Of a stretch of DNA of 64,000 nucleotides, positions 24,460 through 35,000 are shown in pieces. The notes under the pieces are model-generated. The model searched no databases and was not told the DNA's origin. It saw only the letters and a program-made list of their open reading frames with translations. The stretch spans positions 7,236,624 through 7,300,623 of the forward strand of contig NC_016134.3 of NCBI RefSeq assembly GCF_000005505.3. Direction: 5' to 3'. The number at the start of each line of letters is the position of its first letter. Positions within the stretch are counted from its first letter, which is position 1. The position numbers and the translations under genes were made by a program. Origin of the DNA: Brachypodium distachyon (lineage: Eukaryota; Streptophyta; Magnoliopsida; Poales; Poaceae).

Positions 24460-25329
24460 TCAAGTATAAAACGAACGATGTAAAGCTACATTCCATGGCC
24501 TCTTGGTTTCCTCGCCTGACCTGTCCATCATGTTTGCTTTGGGATCCTGCGCATCTATAAGATAGTAGGAATCGTTGTGTAGCGCTTTGCTCACAATGAA
24601 GGGTCCTTCCCATGGGGGTGACGGTTTATGCATGCCGGCTGTGCGCTGCACAAGTCGGAGCACGAGGTCTTCTTCCCGGAATACTCGCGGGTTTACCCTC
24701 CGGCTGTGATAACGCCTTAGGTGTTGTTGATAGATGGCCGACCGAGATAGAGCCAATTTCCGTGCTTCTTCGAGCAAATCGACATCATTTTCTCGGGCCT
24801 CTTTTACCTCGGCCTCCGTATACATGGTCACTCACGGAGAGTCATGTTGAATGTCGGCTTGTAAGACAGTTTCTGCCCCGTATACGAGGAAAAATGGCGT
24901 GTAGCCTGTAGAGCGATTTGGAGTTGTCCTGAGACTACATAGCACAGCTGGGAGTTCATCTAACCAGCATCCTGGAGTGCGTTCCAGTGGCTCAATCAAC
25001 CGAGGTTTTATGCCGGCTAGAACCATGCCGTTTGCTCTCTCAACTTGTCTGTTGGACTGAGGATGTGCCACGGAGGCGATGCCCAGCCGGATTTTCTTTT
25101 TCGCACAAAATCATGCAAAAGGTCCTTCCGCAAAGTTTGTTCCGTTATCCGTGATGACACTGTGCGGGTAACCATACCTCAAGATGATGTCCTTTAAGAA
25201 TGATACCGTAGTCTTGCCGTCACACTTTCGTATCGGCTTCACTTCAATCCATTTAGTAAACTTGTCAACCATGACCAAGATATGCGTCATGCCTTCTCGC
25301 GCCCGCTTGAAAGGTCCCACCATATCCAA
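24460..25329 (-). pseudogene. Integrase region of element A
   Basis: Three stretches follow each other on the minus strand. 25329-25111 has MDMVGPFKRAREGMTHILVMVDKFTKW and ITDNGTNF, which carry the first two catalytic aspartates. 25071-24832 has AHPQSNRQVERANG with the catalytic glutamate and LRTTPNRSTGYTPFFLVYG. 24831-24460 is the C-terminal domain. Stops or frame changes separate them, so this copy is inactive. Confidence 0.9.
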
Positions 25330-25527
25330 ACACTAAACATCAAATGGCCTGATTGGAATAGTCTTGAGCTCGGATGCCGGCATGTCAATCTTGCTTGCAT
25401 ATCTCTGGCAACCGTTGCATTTCCGGACCATGTCTTTCGCTTCCTGCAGTGCACTCGGCCAGTAGAAACCGTGCCGGAATGCTTTGCCCACCAATATTCT
25501 TGAAGACGCATGGTGACCGCACTCTCC

Positions 25528-26657
25528 CTAATGAATATCTCGGAGTATCTCTTGCCCTTCTGCCGGCTCGACGCATCGCTGCAAGACGTTAGTAACACTT
25601 CTCTTGTATAGTTCGCCATTGATGACAGTGTATGCCTTTGCCCTTCTCTGAATTTGCCTTGCCGACACTTCCTCTTCCGGGAGACTCCCATCTTTGAGAT
25701 AAGACATTATCGGTTGTGCCCAGGCCGGCACGGGATGAGTAGCAAAGATCGGCTCGTCTGGGTCGTCTATCTCCATTGGCTCAACCGCCATTGCTTCCGC
25801 CGGGTTAGGGCGCTCAGTCCCCGGGTTACCGGAACCGCTGCCACTGTCAATGTCCATTGGTGTGATGTTAGCTTCTGAGATCGCCGAGATAAAGATTGAC
25901 TCCAATTCTGGTGATGGCTTGATGGATGGTTTGCATAAATGCTCCAACGCCACACCAGCCGGGATAGCTTGTCGCGTTGAGCCGAGCTTCGACAGCGTGT
26001 CGGCTGCCTCATTTTCTGCCCGCGGTATATGATGGAATTCACACCCTTCAAAATGACCACTGATCTTCTGAACATGAAAGTGGTATAGTGCCATATTGGC
26101 ATCCAATGCATCCAATTGCCAGAAGCTTGCTGAACTACCATGTCCGAGCCGCCGAAGCATTGAATTCGATGAACTCCAATTTCTTTTGCCATCTTTAGTC
26201 CGTGCACGAGTGCCTCATACTCGGCGACATTGTTGGATGCCGCAAAATGAATTTGCAGCACATATTTAAGTTGGTCGCGCTTAGGCGAAGTAAAGACTAT
26301 GCCGGCACCAAGCCCACTTTTCATTTTGGAGCCATCAAAATGCATCTTCCAGTAGCTAGTTTCAGGCGGCGGTGGCTCATATTCTATCTCGGCCCAGTCT
26401 ACCAGGAAATCCGCGAGAGCCTGAGATTTTATGGCATCCCGTCTGTCGTACTGCAGCGTGTAGGGTGCTAACTCGATAGCCCATTTTGAGATCCGGCCGC
26501 TCGCGTCTTTATTGCTCATGATTTCCGAGATGGGTGCCTCACATATAACCCGGATATGATGCGCATCAGAATAATGCTTCAACTTCTTTGCCGCCATATA
26601 AACGCCGTATGCCATCTTCTCGTAATGAGGATAATTCTGCTTAGATGACGATAACAC
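25528..26657 (-). pseudogene. RNase H region of element A
   Basis: The frame starts with YPHYEKMAYGVYMAAKKLKHY and contains KMHFDGSKMKSGLGAGIVF with the first catalytic aspartate, then NVAEYEALVHGLKMA with the glutamate and a QCFGGSDMVVQQ segment. Normally this last motif has an aspartate where GGSD is seen. A second RNase H-like tail (HFEGCEFHHIPRAENEAADTLSKLGS) follows in another frame, 26160-25528. The two frames overlap, which shows a frameshift near 26100. Confidence 0.85.
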
Positions 26658-26663
26658 CTCGCT

Positions 26664-27734
26664 CTAGCAATATACCGGCCTTTGCACCGATTTGCTGTCT
26701 TCATCTCTTTCTACCACTATGACGGCACTAACAACTCGGTTTGTTGCTGCTATGTACAACAACATCGTCTCTTTCTGCATTGGCGAGGCTAATATCGGCG
26801 TTGTAGCAATCATCTTCTTCAGTTCTTGAAAGGCTAATTCTGCATATTGCGTCCACACAAATTTGTCGGTTTTCATCATCAGCTGATATAAGGGCATTGC
26901 CTTTTCACCCAGCCTACTAACGAAATGACTTAGCGATGCTAGGCATCCAGCAAATTTCTGCACATCTTAGAGACATTTCGGCAGTTTCATTCTCTCTATG
27001 GCGGCGATTTTTACAAGGTTCGTTTCTATACCTCGGCTCAATACCAGGAACCCGAGCAGCTTCTCTGCCGGCACACCGAATGTGCATTTAGCCGGGTTTA
27101 GCTTCACTCGGAATCTTCTCATATTTGCGAATGTTTCCCGGATATCATCCAGTAGCGTGGCGCTTTCTTTGGTTTTTATGACGACATCGTCGACATATAC
27201 TTGCACATTTTTGCCGAGTTGATCGTGCAAGCATTTCTACATGCATCTTTGATAAGTAGCCCCTGCATTTCTCAAACCAAATGGCATAGTGCGATAGCAA
27301 TAAGCCCCGAACGGGGTGATACATGATGTCTTTATTTGATCATTAGGGTTCAGCGGTATCTGATATAAACTAGAGTACGCGTCTACAAAAGACAACAATT
27401 CACACCCGATAGTGGAGTCGATTATTTGATCGATCCGAGGTAACGGAAAATGATCCTTTGGACATGCCTTGTTCAGGCTGGTGTAGTCGATACACATGCG
27501 CCACACCTTGCCAGCAGTAGGGTCGTCTTTCTTCTTCTCGACCATGACCGGATTCGTCAGCCAGTCGGGATGCAATACTTCCATGATAAAGCCGGCAGCT
27601 AGAAGCTGGGATATCTCTTCCGATATGATTTTCCTTCTGTCGTCGGCGAAGCATCGAAGGGGCTGCTTCACCGGTCTTGCATCTGGTATGACATGTAATG
27701 AGTGCTCAGGCAGCTCCCTCGGCACACCCGGCAT
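26664..27734 (-). pseudogene. Reverse transcriptase of element A
   Basis: 27734-27237 holds the RT fingers and palm (VWRMCIDYTSLNKACPKDHFPLPRIDQIID, FVDAYSSLYQIPL, YRTMPFGLRNAGATYQ). A TAG stop separates it from 27230-26967, which holds the YVDD active site (VQVYVDDVVIKTK) and LNPAKCTFG. 26963-26664 is the connection region. The stop and later breaks make it non-coding as it stands. Confidence 0.92.
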
Positions 27735-27797
27735 GTCCTGATTTGACCATGCGAAGATGTCCCGATGCTCACGGAGGAAGCTGGTGAGCTCGCCTTC

Positions 27798-28534
27798 CTA
27801 TTTTTCACCCAGGCCGGCACCAATGATGATGGTGCGGTCCGGGAACTCACTGTTGACCTGTATCTTCTTTGTCTCCTTGGCTGCCTGAAAAGCCACGCTT
27901 TCATGAGGATTGGTCATAGTCGGCAGGCCAATCTGTGCCGCCTGGGCCATCGCAACAGCTTCTTGTAATTTCTTCTTCTCGCTAGCGATGACCAGTGACT
28001 CGGCCAAAGCAGACCCTGCCGCTGCGCACTCCATTGAACGCTTGTAGTTGCCAGTAATGGTTATGGTACCATTTGGCCCCGGCATCTTCATCTTCAGATA
28101 GCCTATGTGGGTAGTCGCCATGAATTTGGCTTGCCTAGCAGCGCATGGTACGGACTGCTAAGGTCCACCACTTCGAACACCAGGTTCTCGGTCCGACAAT
28201 TCTCCCTGGTGCCGAATAAGACATCGACTCGGATCTTGCCTACCGGGGCACAAGACACTCCCGGCACGATACCATGAAAGGTAGTTCGGCTAGGCTCAAG
28301 CATGTTATCCGTAATGCCAAGTTTGAGCATCGTGTTCCGGTACATGATGTTTATGCTGCTTCCATTATCAATGAGAACCCAAGTGAACTTGACATTAATG
28401 TCGGGCCCGATGAGTGTCGGGTCAACCACCAGAGCATATCCACCAGGATTTGGCATAACCTTGGGATGATTTGCCCGGTTCCAGTTGAGCTCCTGTTCTG
28501 ACCAGTACATAAACTTCGGAACTGCCGGCATCAC
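27798..28534 (-). pseudogene. Protease region of element A
   Basis: 28534-28103 contains the aspartic protease motif in the form VLIDNGSSINIMY and the later PYHALLGKP motif that ends the domain. The next frame (28121-27798) is a linker rich in alanine, as usual between protease and RT in this lineage. The two frames overlap by 19 bp, so a frame change is needed between them. Confidence 0.85.
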
Positions 28535-28883
28535 AACATTGACTTCCCTCTCGCCTGCACTGACTCTGCTTGTCAGTCCGCTCCGTGATGAAAATCATGT
28601 AGCTCTGGTGATGCTCCTTGTGTTCATTTCTTCCGGCATATTGCGGGATACCTTGGTGTTTCACCTGATTGACAGCATAGTTTGCCAGAGGGGGTCCCTG
28701 GATCTCGGTGTTACCGCCTGTGAGCGGGGGAGGAGGGGGCAGCCGACTTGCCTCACCCTTCTCGGCTCGCTGCATCCAGCTGCATTGCCGGGTTGTGTGA
28801 TTTGCCGGTTTGCTGGGATTGGTCGTGTGAAAACGACAAGGCTGATCCAGCATCACCTCGAACGTATACTTCTGCTTATCTTG

Positions 28884-30890
28884 TCAGGGCTTCTTTTGCT
28901 CTCCTTTCTTGACCCACTGCTGATTTTCAATCTTTTGACGCTGGCTAGAGCCGGCATCAGGTTGATCCTGAATAGCGGCGACTTTGCGGTGATCTTGATG
29001 ATCGTTCCTCCGGAATGCTCCGGCAGGGTTGTATATCGGCTGCTCCCTTTGCGGCTCTGCCGGCATCAGCGATGGCTGAGTCGGATCACCGAGCGCATAC
29101 ATGTTGGCGATCTTGATCATCTCAGACAGAGTGGCCGGCATTTCTCTTTGCAGCTTTTGCCATAACATGCTGCCATGTCGGCATCCTTGGGCAAACCACG
29201 TTATGGCTTGCAATTCCACTATCCCTTCACAGGAATTGCGGAGGTTGTTCCATCTTGTCAGGTAATCCCGGTCAGTCTCGTTGTCTCTTTGTGTTGCACA
29301 TGGACAACTGCTGAGGGAGGTTTGGCCTCTTGTAAGTGCTAGTGAAATTGCTGACAAAAGCTTCCTCAAAGTCTATCCAGCAATTGATGCTGCCTTCCGG
29401 CAAATTGTTCAGCCATATCCTTGTTGGCCCTACCAGCATCTGGGGTACATAACATATTGCCCATCGACGATTGCCGCTTGCCACATGCACCGCCATGACA
29501 TAGTCTTCCAGCCAATCTTCCGGCTTAGTACTGCCGTCATATGTTCTCGTACCCCTGAGAAGCTGGAAACCCTGAGCTGGTGTCTCCCTCATGATCCGGT
29601 GCGCGAAACAATGCGGTCCCGGAGGGCCTTGTTCTTCCAAAAGCTCCGACAGATATATTCTGTCGAGCCGATGTCGGGCATCCAGCGGCGACTCTTGTCT
29701 GTTCCCAACTCAGGCTCCGAGCGGTCCGAGATTATCGCGTTCTCGCCTGAGATAGCCCTCATCACCCATGGCCGAGTACCCATCATCGTAACGGTCTTGC
29801 CGGCGATCTTCACCTCGATACAGGGGGTTGCGCCCGACAGCCTGCTGACCTGCAGCAGTATTGGGTGCCGGACCCCGAGGTTGGTGTCGATGACCAACCG
29901 AGTGACGCTCTTGCTGATCTCGGCGATTGTTGCCGAGACACATACCACTCTGGCTGTCTTCAACTCTCCTGATCATTTGCTTCTCGGCCAGAACCGGGTC
30001 ATAATGCTCTAGGCGCTTATCTCGGCCTGAGTTGACACTCTTGTCCCGTTTGCCACCAGGCGAGGACGCTTGCTTGTCAGCCCGGCCATCAGCGCCCGCT
30101 GCCGAGTGAATGACCTGAGACGCACTGGGCTTGCCGTGCAATCTCATGTATGCCCCATTCTTCTCGTTAGCTGTGCGGAGTAACTCCTTCACGCGCAACT
30201 GTTGTAGCCGGAGTGCCTCTCCCGTGAGATTCGGCAACTCTTTGGCCGCAGCCTCGGCGGCCCTGAGATTCTTGACAGGGGTGTTGTATTTCGGCTTCAG
30301 TGCCGAGGCGAAACTTGTCGACACCGCGGGCACCCCTTTGCCATCTCTAGATATCTCGGCGTTCAAGTTCCTACCTTGGTTACGCACTTCCCCAACTCGG
30401 CTAGGGTTAGCCAATGCGGTAGAATTGAGACCATGAGCTTTGTTATACTCACGGAGCGAAATATCAAGTTCTTGCCGAGCGCGAGCCACGTCGACAGCTT
30501 CCTTCAGCAGTTTCTGGCGCTCCAACTCCAACTCCTCCTGCAGCTGGCCGGGTTAGCGTTTGACGCCACCGGCGCGGTCAGCCGTTCAATGGAGGCCGGG
30601 AGCTGAGTCGGCTTTGGCGGCAGAGCCGACGTGCCGGCTTGAGCAGCGACATTATCCGGCTTCTCCAAGGAGAACTTCGCCGTTCTATCGGACTTGCTCG
30701 GGACCGCGCCGCTCTCTGCGGTGCCCTTGCCAGCATCGACGCCGTGAGCCGTCATCATGACCTCCACACGGTCAGCGGGACAGTCGACATGCCGGTCGCG
30801 AACCGTGCAGACGGCGGGGAGATCTTCGGCCACCACCACCTGCTCAGGGTACCTGCAAGGACTGTTAGTGATGACATAAACCTCATGCAT
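28884..30890 (-). pseudogene. Gag region of element A
   Basis: The gag frame is spread over 30890-30504, 30531-29710, 29640-29272 and 29369-28884. The core of the retrotransposon gag domain is visible: GSTKPEDWLEDYVMAVHVASG, ARIWLNNLPEGSI-like RIWLNNLPEGSINCW, and NETDRDYLTRWNNLRNSC. The first part is charged and disordered. Several frame changes break it. It directly follows the primer binding site and 5' LTR. Confidence 0.85.
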
Positions 30891-31052
30891 GCCGAAGTTG
30901 ATGAAGCGGCTTCCCTGCGTTGTTGAAACAGTCCGCGTTGTTGTCGATGAAGCCCAGAGAGCCGAATCTCTGGACCAAACTGGAGACCAAGCGCTCTCCG
31001 GTGACGAGGAAGCTTCCTGTCCAGATGAAAACTCCAGCCAGCACCGCTGCTG

Positions 31053-31070
31053 GCCCCACGGCGGACGCCA
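31053..31070 (-). promoter_or_regulatory. Primer binding site of element A
   Basis: On the minus strand, TGGCGTCCGCCGTGGGG begins two bases after the end of the 5' LTR (…CCACGACA). The position and the TGG start are as expected for a tRNA primer binding site. The tRNA was not identified. Confidence 0.75.
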
Positions 31071-31072
31071 AC

Positions 31073-31845
31073 TGTCGTGGTAGTGTCACGGCAGATGCCA
31101 TAGGATGACTTAAGCTGGGGCCGATGGACGAAGGAGGAACTGGAGGAGGGAGAACGTGAAGAGAAACACGCACAAGCACACAAGCACACACAGATTTTAT
31201 CCAGGTTCGGAGCCCTCTTGTAGAGGTAAGACTCCTACTCCTGCTTTTTTGTATAAGCCGAGATAGTAAGATCTACAATGGCGCTCCTTGAACAGTATTC
31301 TTGAGGAAGAAGAAGAAGGAAAAAACCCTAGATGCCTAAGTGTTGGATCCCTCTCCTGAGAGGGGTAGTGCTCTATTTATGTACTGCCCATGTCACACTA
31401 ACATGTGGGTCAAGGGCTAACGTTATCTTCTATGGGCCCTGCCGGGCACGCGCCTTGGTTCCCTCCGGGTGGCACCGCAGGGGACAAGACAATTTTACTT
31501 TTTCTGGCGCCCTGCAACAAGTACAGCAACCGCCTGCCGGCTTCCGTTACTGATTCTCTTTCGGTGCTTCTTTGCGCAGTCGCCTGGCACCGCAACGTAA
31601 GCATTACTTTGCGCCACGCGATGAGGATAAGACCGTTGAGACATCTCGGCACTGGCCGAGATTAGTGTATCCGTCCTTATCCTGCAATCTCATAAGACAA
31701 AATAGTCATGCCGGCATACAATTGGTATGCCGGCTTAGCATTAGTTTGGCTTAAAAATGCCGGCGTACATGTCTGTGCCGGCTTTGTCTTCGTCATCTCG
31801 GCTAACGTGTGTCGTCGAGACCTTATCCATGATCATCCCCCGACA
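31073..31845 (-). repeat. 5' LTR of element A, complete
   Basis: The 773-bp LTR begins TGTCG and ends CGACA on the plus strand and is followed by the target duplication TTTCT. It matches 12271-12921. Transcription from it would run leftward, away from NHD1; its outer edge is 215 bp from the NHD1 start codon. Confidence 0.93.
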
Positions 31846-32060
31846 TTTCTTCGCCTCAAAATAAAAAGCTTTTACAAATTCATGCCAGTTATTTTGAGAC
31901 GCACGAGTAGATGCGTTGCTGACTTTCTCGCTGCCCACAAACAGGCGGCAGTATCCTAGATTCCTCCGATGCCTTTCTGTGCCCCTGATCCAGCGGACCC
32001 ACGTTCTCGCTTCTCATCCATCCATCCACTCCCCTCGACGGCCACTCGGCAAGCAAGCCA
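31846..32060 (+). promoter_or_regulatory. Remaining 5' flank of NHD1
   Basis: Only 215 bp separate element A from the NHD1 ATG. The first ~62 bp are the right half of the split Stowaway MITE, which leaves about 150 bp of unique upstream sequence. No TATA box is seen; the region near 32000-32060 is C/T-rich with CATCCATCCATCC, as in many grass leaders. Confidence 0.6.
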
Positions 32061-35000
32061 ATGGCGTTCTCCTCCTACTTGATCGCCGGCAGCCGAGCAG
32101 CCTCCCCCTCTCTCCCCTCTTTCCCGTCCCTCCGCCGCCGTAGCCACCACCGTCCCCCGTCCCTCCCAACAAGCCCGCTCCAGCCTCCGCCCGCGCAGCT
32201 ATGGCGCCGCTCGCTCCGCTTCTGCGCCTCCTCCTCCTCTCCTCCGCCGCCGGTGCCGCCCGAGAGCGAGGAGCCCACCGACTACGAGGTACTGCTTTTC
32301 TTTCCCTACTCTCCACTCGAGTAGTTTCCTCCCGAGTGTCGAGCGACCTCGTCAAATCGCCACCCACCTGCCTTGAAGATTGCCACGGGTACTGAATTAC
32401 TGAAATGATGAAGAATTCATTCAGATGAACGAATTAACAGATACATTGTCAAGAAAAAGAGTCCAACTTTGAATGAAGAACCTGTTCCCTTACTTTTATA
32501 TTCGAGACATCTATAATTAGTAGCATTGTCAAATTGGAGTGATATATGGCGTTGACTTATTTTTATCAGATTATTATTCTCCATGCTAGCGTAGTTTTAA
32601 ATTATATCAATGCGCAAAATGCACATCTCAAGGGTCATACTTTAGATTCCGCTTATGCTTTTTCTGAAGGAATAATGTGGGATTATTGCCAAACTTTTTT
32701 TTTGAGACCATGATTGTCAAATAAAATGATTGCAAGAAAAATCTAAGAACATGCCTTTTAGGTGAACTGTTGATCTGAGTTTTCTGATTGGTCAGCTTTT
32801 GTATGAAACTCACATAAACAGATTTACGTGAAACACACAGGTTCAGTTAAAACATGGCTGCAATAAAATAGGACATTACATATTGCTTTTTTCAACCTGG
32901 GATTCCTCCCCCTTTCCATTATGCAAAACACAACGGAAATACAGCAGTCTGTAATACCCGAAACAAGAAACGGTAATGAGGGAAATTGGGGAGGAGATGG
33001 TTTAAGTTACGTGGACAGGAAACCCGCTGACCAGTAGTGTCCGCAATCGGACACTGACTACGGGACGAAAACCTATCCGTAACCTACAGCCCTATCAAGT
33101 TCGAACGATAACTACAAAACATCAGGAGGTTCAACAATACAAAAGCCAACTCTTTCCTAGTAACCAGCACAGCATCTCGATTCAAGCCTCAATGATCCTC
33201 GGCGTGTCCAGCACATTGACAGAAGTCCCAAACATCAAGGACTGGGCATTGGCCATCAAAGTCGGAGGCTCCGAGCTCCATCCCTCAGAGTATCTGCATC
33301 CCTACACTTCTGCAACCCTGCCCAAGACAGTAATGTTTTATCCAGAAAAATGATGGAATGAAGACATATTTGTTTAATTTCATTCCTTCTTACAATCTCC
33401 AAGTAATCATCATCCATAATATCTAGAGCAAAGCCTGGGTGACAATACTAGCATACTAGTACAATTTCATCTGCATATTTTACTCAATTGTCAACATAAG
33501 GTGTGCTCCTCAAACTTCATATGTTTGTTCGTGCTGTCAAAGTTCCCTTTGTTTTCATTAAACAATGCAATTATGCAACTTCATTACTTCATGTGCATGT
33601 CGCATGCACAGTTATTATGAAATTTTAGTGAGTGTCGAGACTCGAGAGAGAACTATGTCATAGGAGTTCTTGAGCACTTATTGTGATTTTACCTCTATGT
33701 GTGCAATCTGGTGGTTGGTTGTTTCTGCTGCCTACTATATCCTATGCAGTTGATAATGCCTTCACTTTTCACCAACATTTCAGCTACTGGAGACAACTGG
33801 AAATTGTGATCCTTTATGCTCTGTTGATGAAGTTAGCTCGCAGTATTTTGAAGCTAACTACAAACCCAAAAATGATATTCTTAAAGCTTTAACTATCCTG
33901 GCAACAGCTTTGGCTGGGGCGGCTGCAATAAACCATTCCTGGGTTGCTGCTAACCAGGTTAGTTAATCCTATTAATCTTGTTCAAATATACCCCTTTTTT
34001 ACCAGTTGAATTATGTATTTTCTTCATTCTATCATGTATGCTTACTAATCTCCTCATATCGGTACATGTGGATGTGGGGTGATGATCATTGCAAACTTTG
34101 GTTAAAATATTTCCTTTTGCAGGACATTGCAATGGTGCTAGTATTTGCACTTGGCTATGCAGGTATCATTTTTGAGGAATCACTAGCTTTTAACAAAAGT
34201 GGAGTTGGATTATTGATGGCTGTTTGCCTATGGGTTATCAGAAGTATCGGGGTAAGCTATAATCTATGAAGTCGTCTTTGAGACTTCAACAGCTCTTTTG
34301 AAAATTCAAATTTTCAATCATCTCTCTTCAAGAAAACTTCAGATTTGACTGTTTTGATAGTGATTGATATAAGCATACGTCCTAAATTTTTTGAATAGTG
34401 ATCGGCAAATTATTGAATATAAAATTGTTACTGATATTGTGATTACGCAGTTAACATTTCCATTTTATGAGTTTTTTGGATGCTATGGCTGCATAGTTCC
34501 TTGGTCTCATACTCGCATCTTTTTTTCAATTTTAGTTTATCTTGTTAAAATAAATTAAGGACCCCCAATAATTCTCCATTTTCTTCAACTGTAACCAGGA
34601 TTAAGAATTTTTTAGATATTATTCTTGTATGTGCTAGCCACGTCACTGTTCAAGTCTGATTATAGTGCTTAGTTGCTACTTACGACTTACAAGAGACAAG
34701 TTGTTGCTCAAATGGATCATTAAGGGACTCATTGTAATCAACTTGTTAAAAAAGAATTAATGATGAAGTTTATGCCTGCATGTTTGCAGGCTTCAGATGG
34801 TAAACTGAACCATCCCATTCAAATGCATAAGATCTCCCATCTTTGCTAGTTACTATCTAGTTTGGAAATATACCAAATTTTTAACATAAGGATGATTACA
34901 TTTTAATTAGAATGATGCAATCGCTAATGTTATGACTCTATTTAAACCTCTAGGTGATGATATCCATTAGCTGATTTTTGTTGTTCCTTTTCTATTGTTT

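Larger units (their letters stand above)
12271..31845 (-). mobile_element. Ty3/gypsy LTR retrotransposon A (Tat/RIRE2-Grande type) with nested insertions
   Basis: TTTCT stands immediately before 12271 and again at 31846-31850, a perfect 5-bp target duplication. Both ends carry related LTRs starting TGTCGTGG. Gag, protease, RT, RNase H and integrase follow in that order on the minus strand (30890 down to 24460). An ORF in the opposite direction (18848-23826) lies between pol and the 3' LTR, an arrangement known for Grande/RIRE2-like Tat elements. Element B sits at the 3' LTR and a solo LTR sits in the antisense ORF. Pol has several stops, so A is not autonomous now. Confidence 0.9.
12205..31907. 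mobile_element. Stowaway MITE split by element A (halves 12205-12270 and 31846-31907)
   Basis: The left half begins CTCCCTCCATCCGATAATAA after a TA at 12203-12204. The right half ends in a degenerate inverted copy (TTATTTTGAGACGCACGAG) followed by TA at 31908-31909. The two halves abut the two LTR ends of element A and share its TTTCT target duplication, so they were one MITE of roughly 120 bp before A inserted. Confidence 0.7.
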
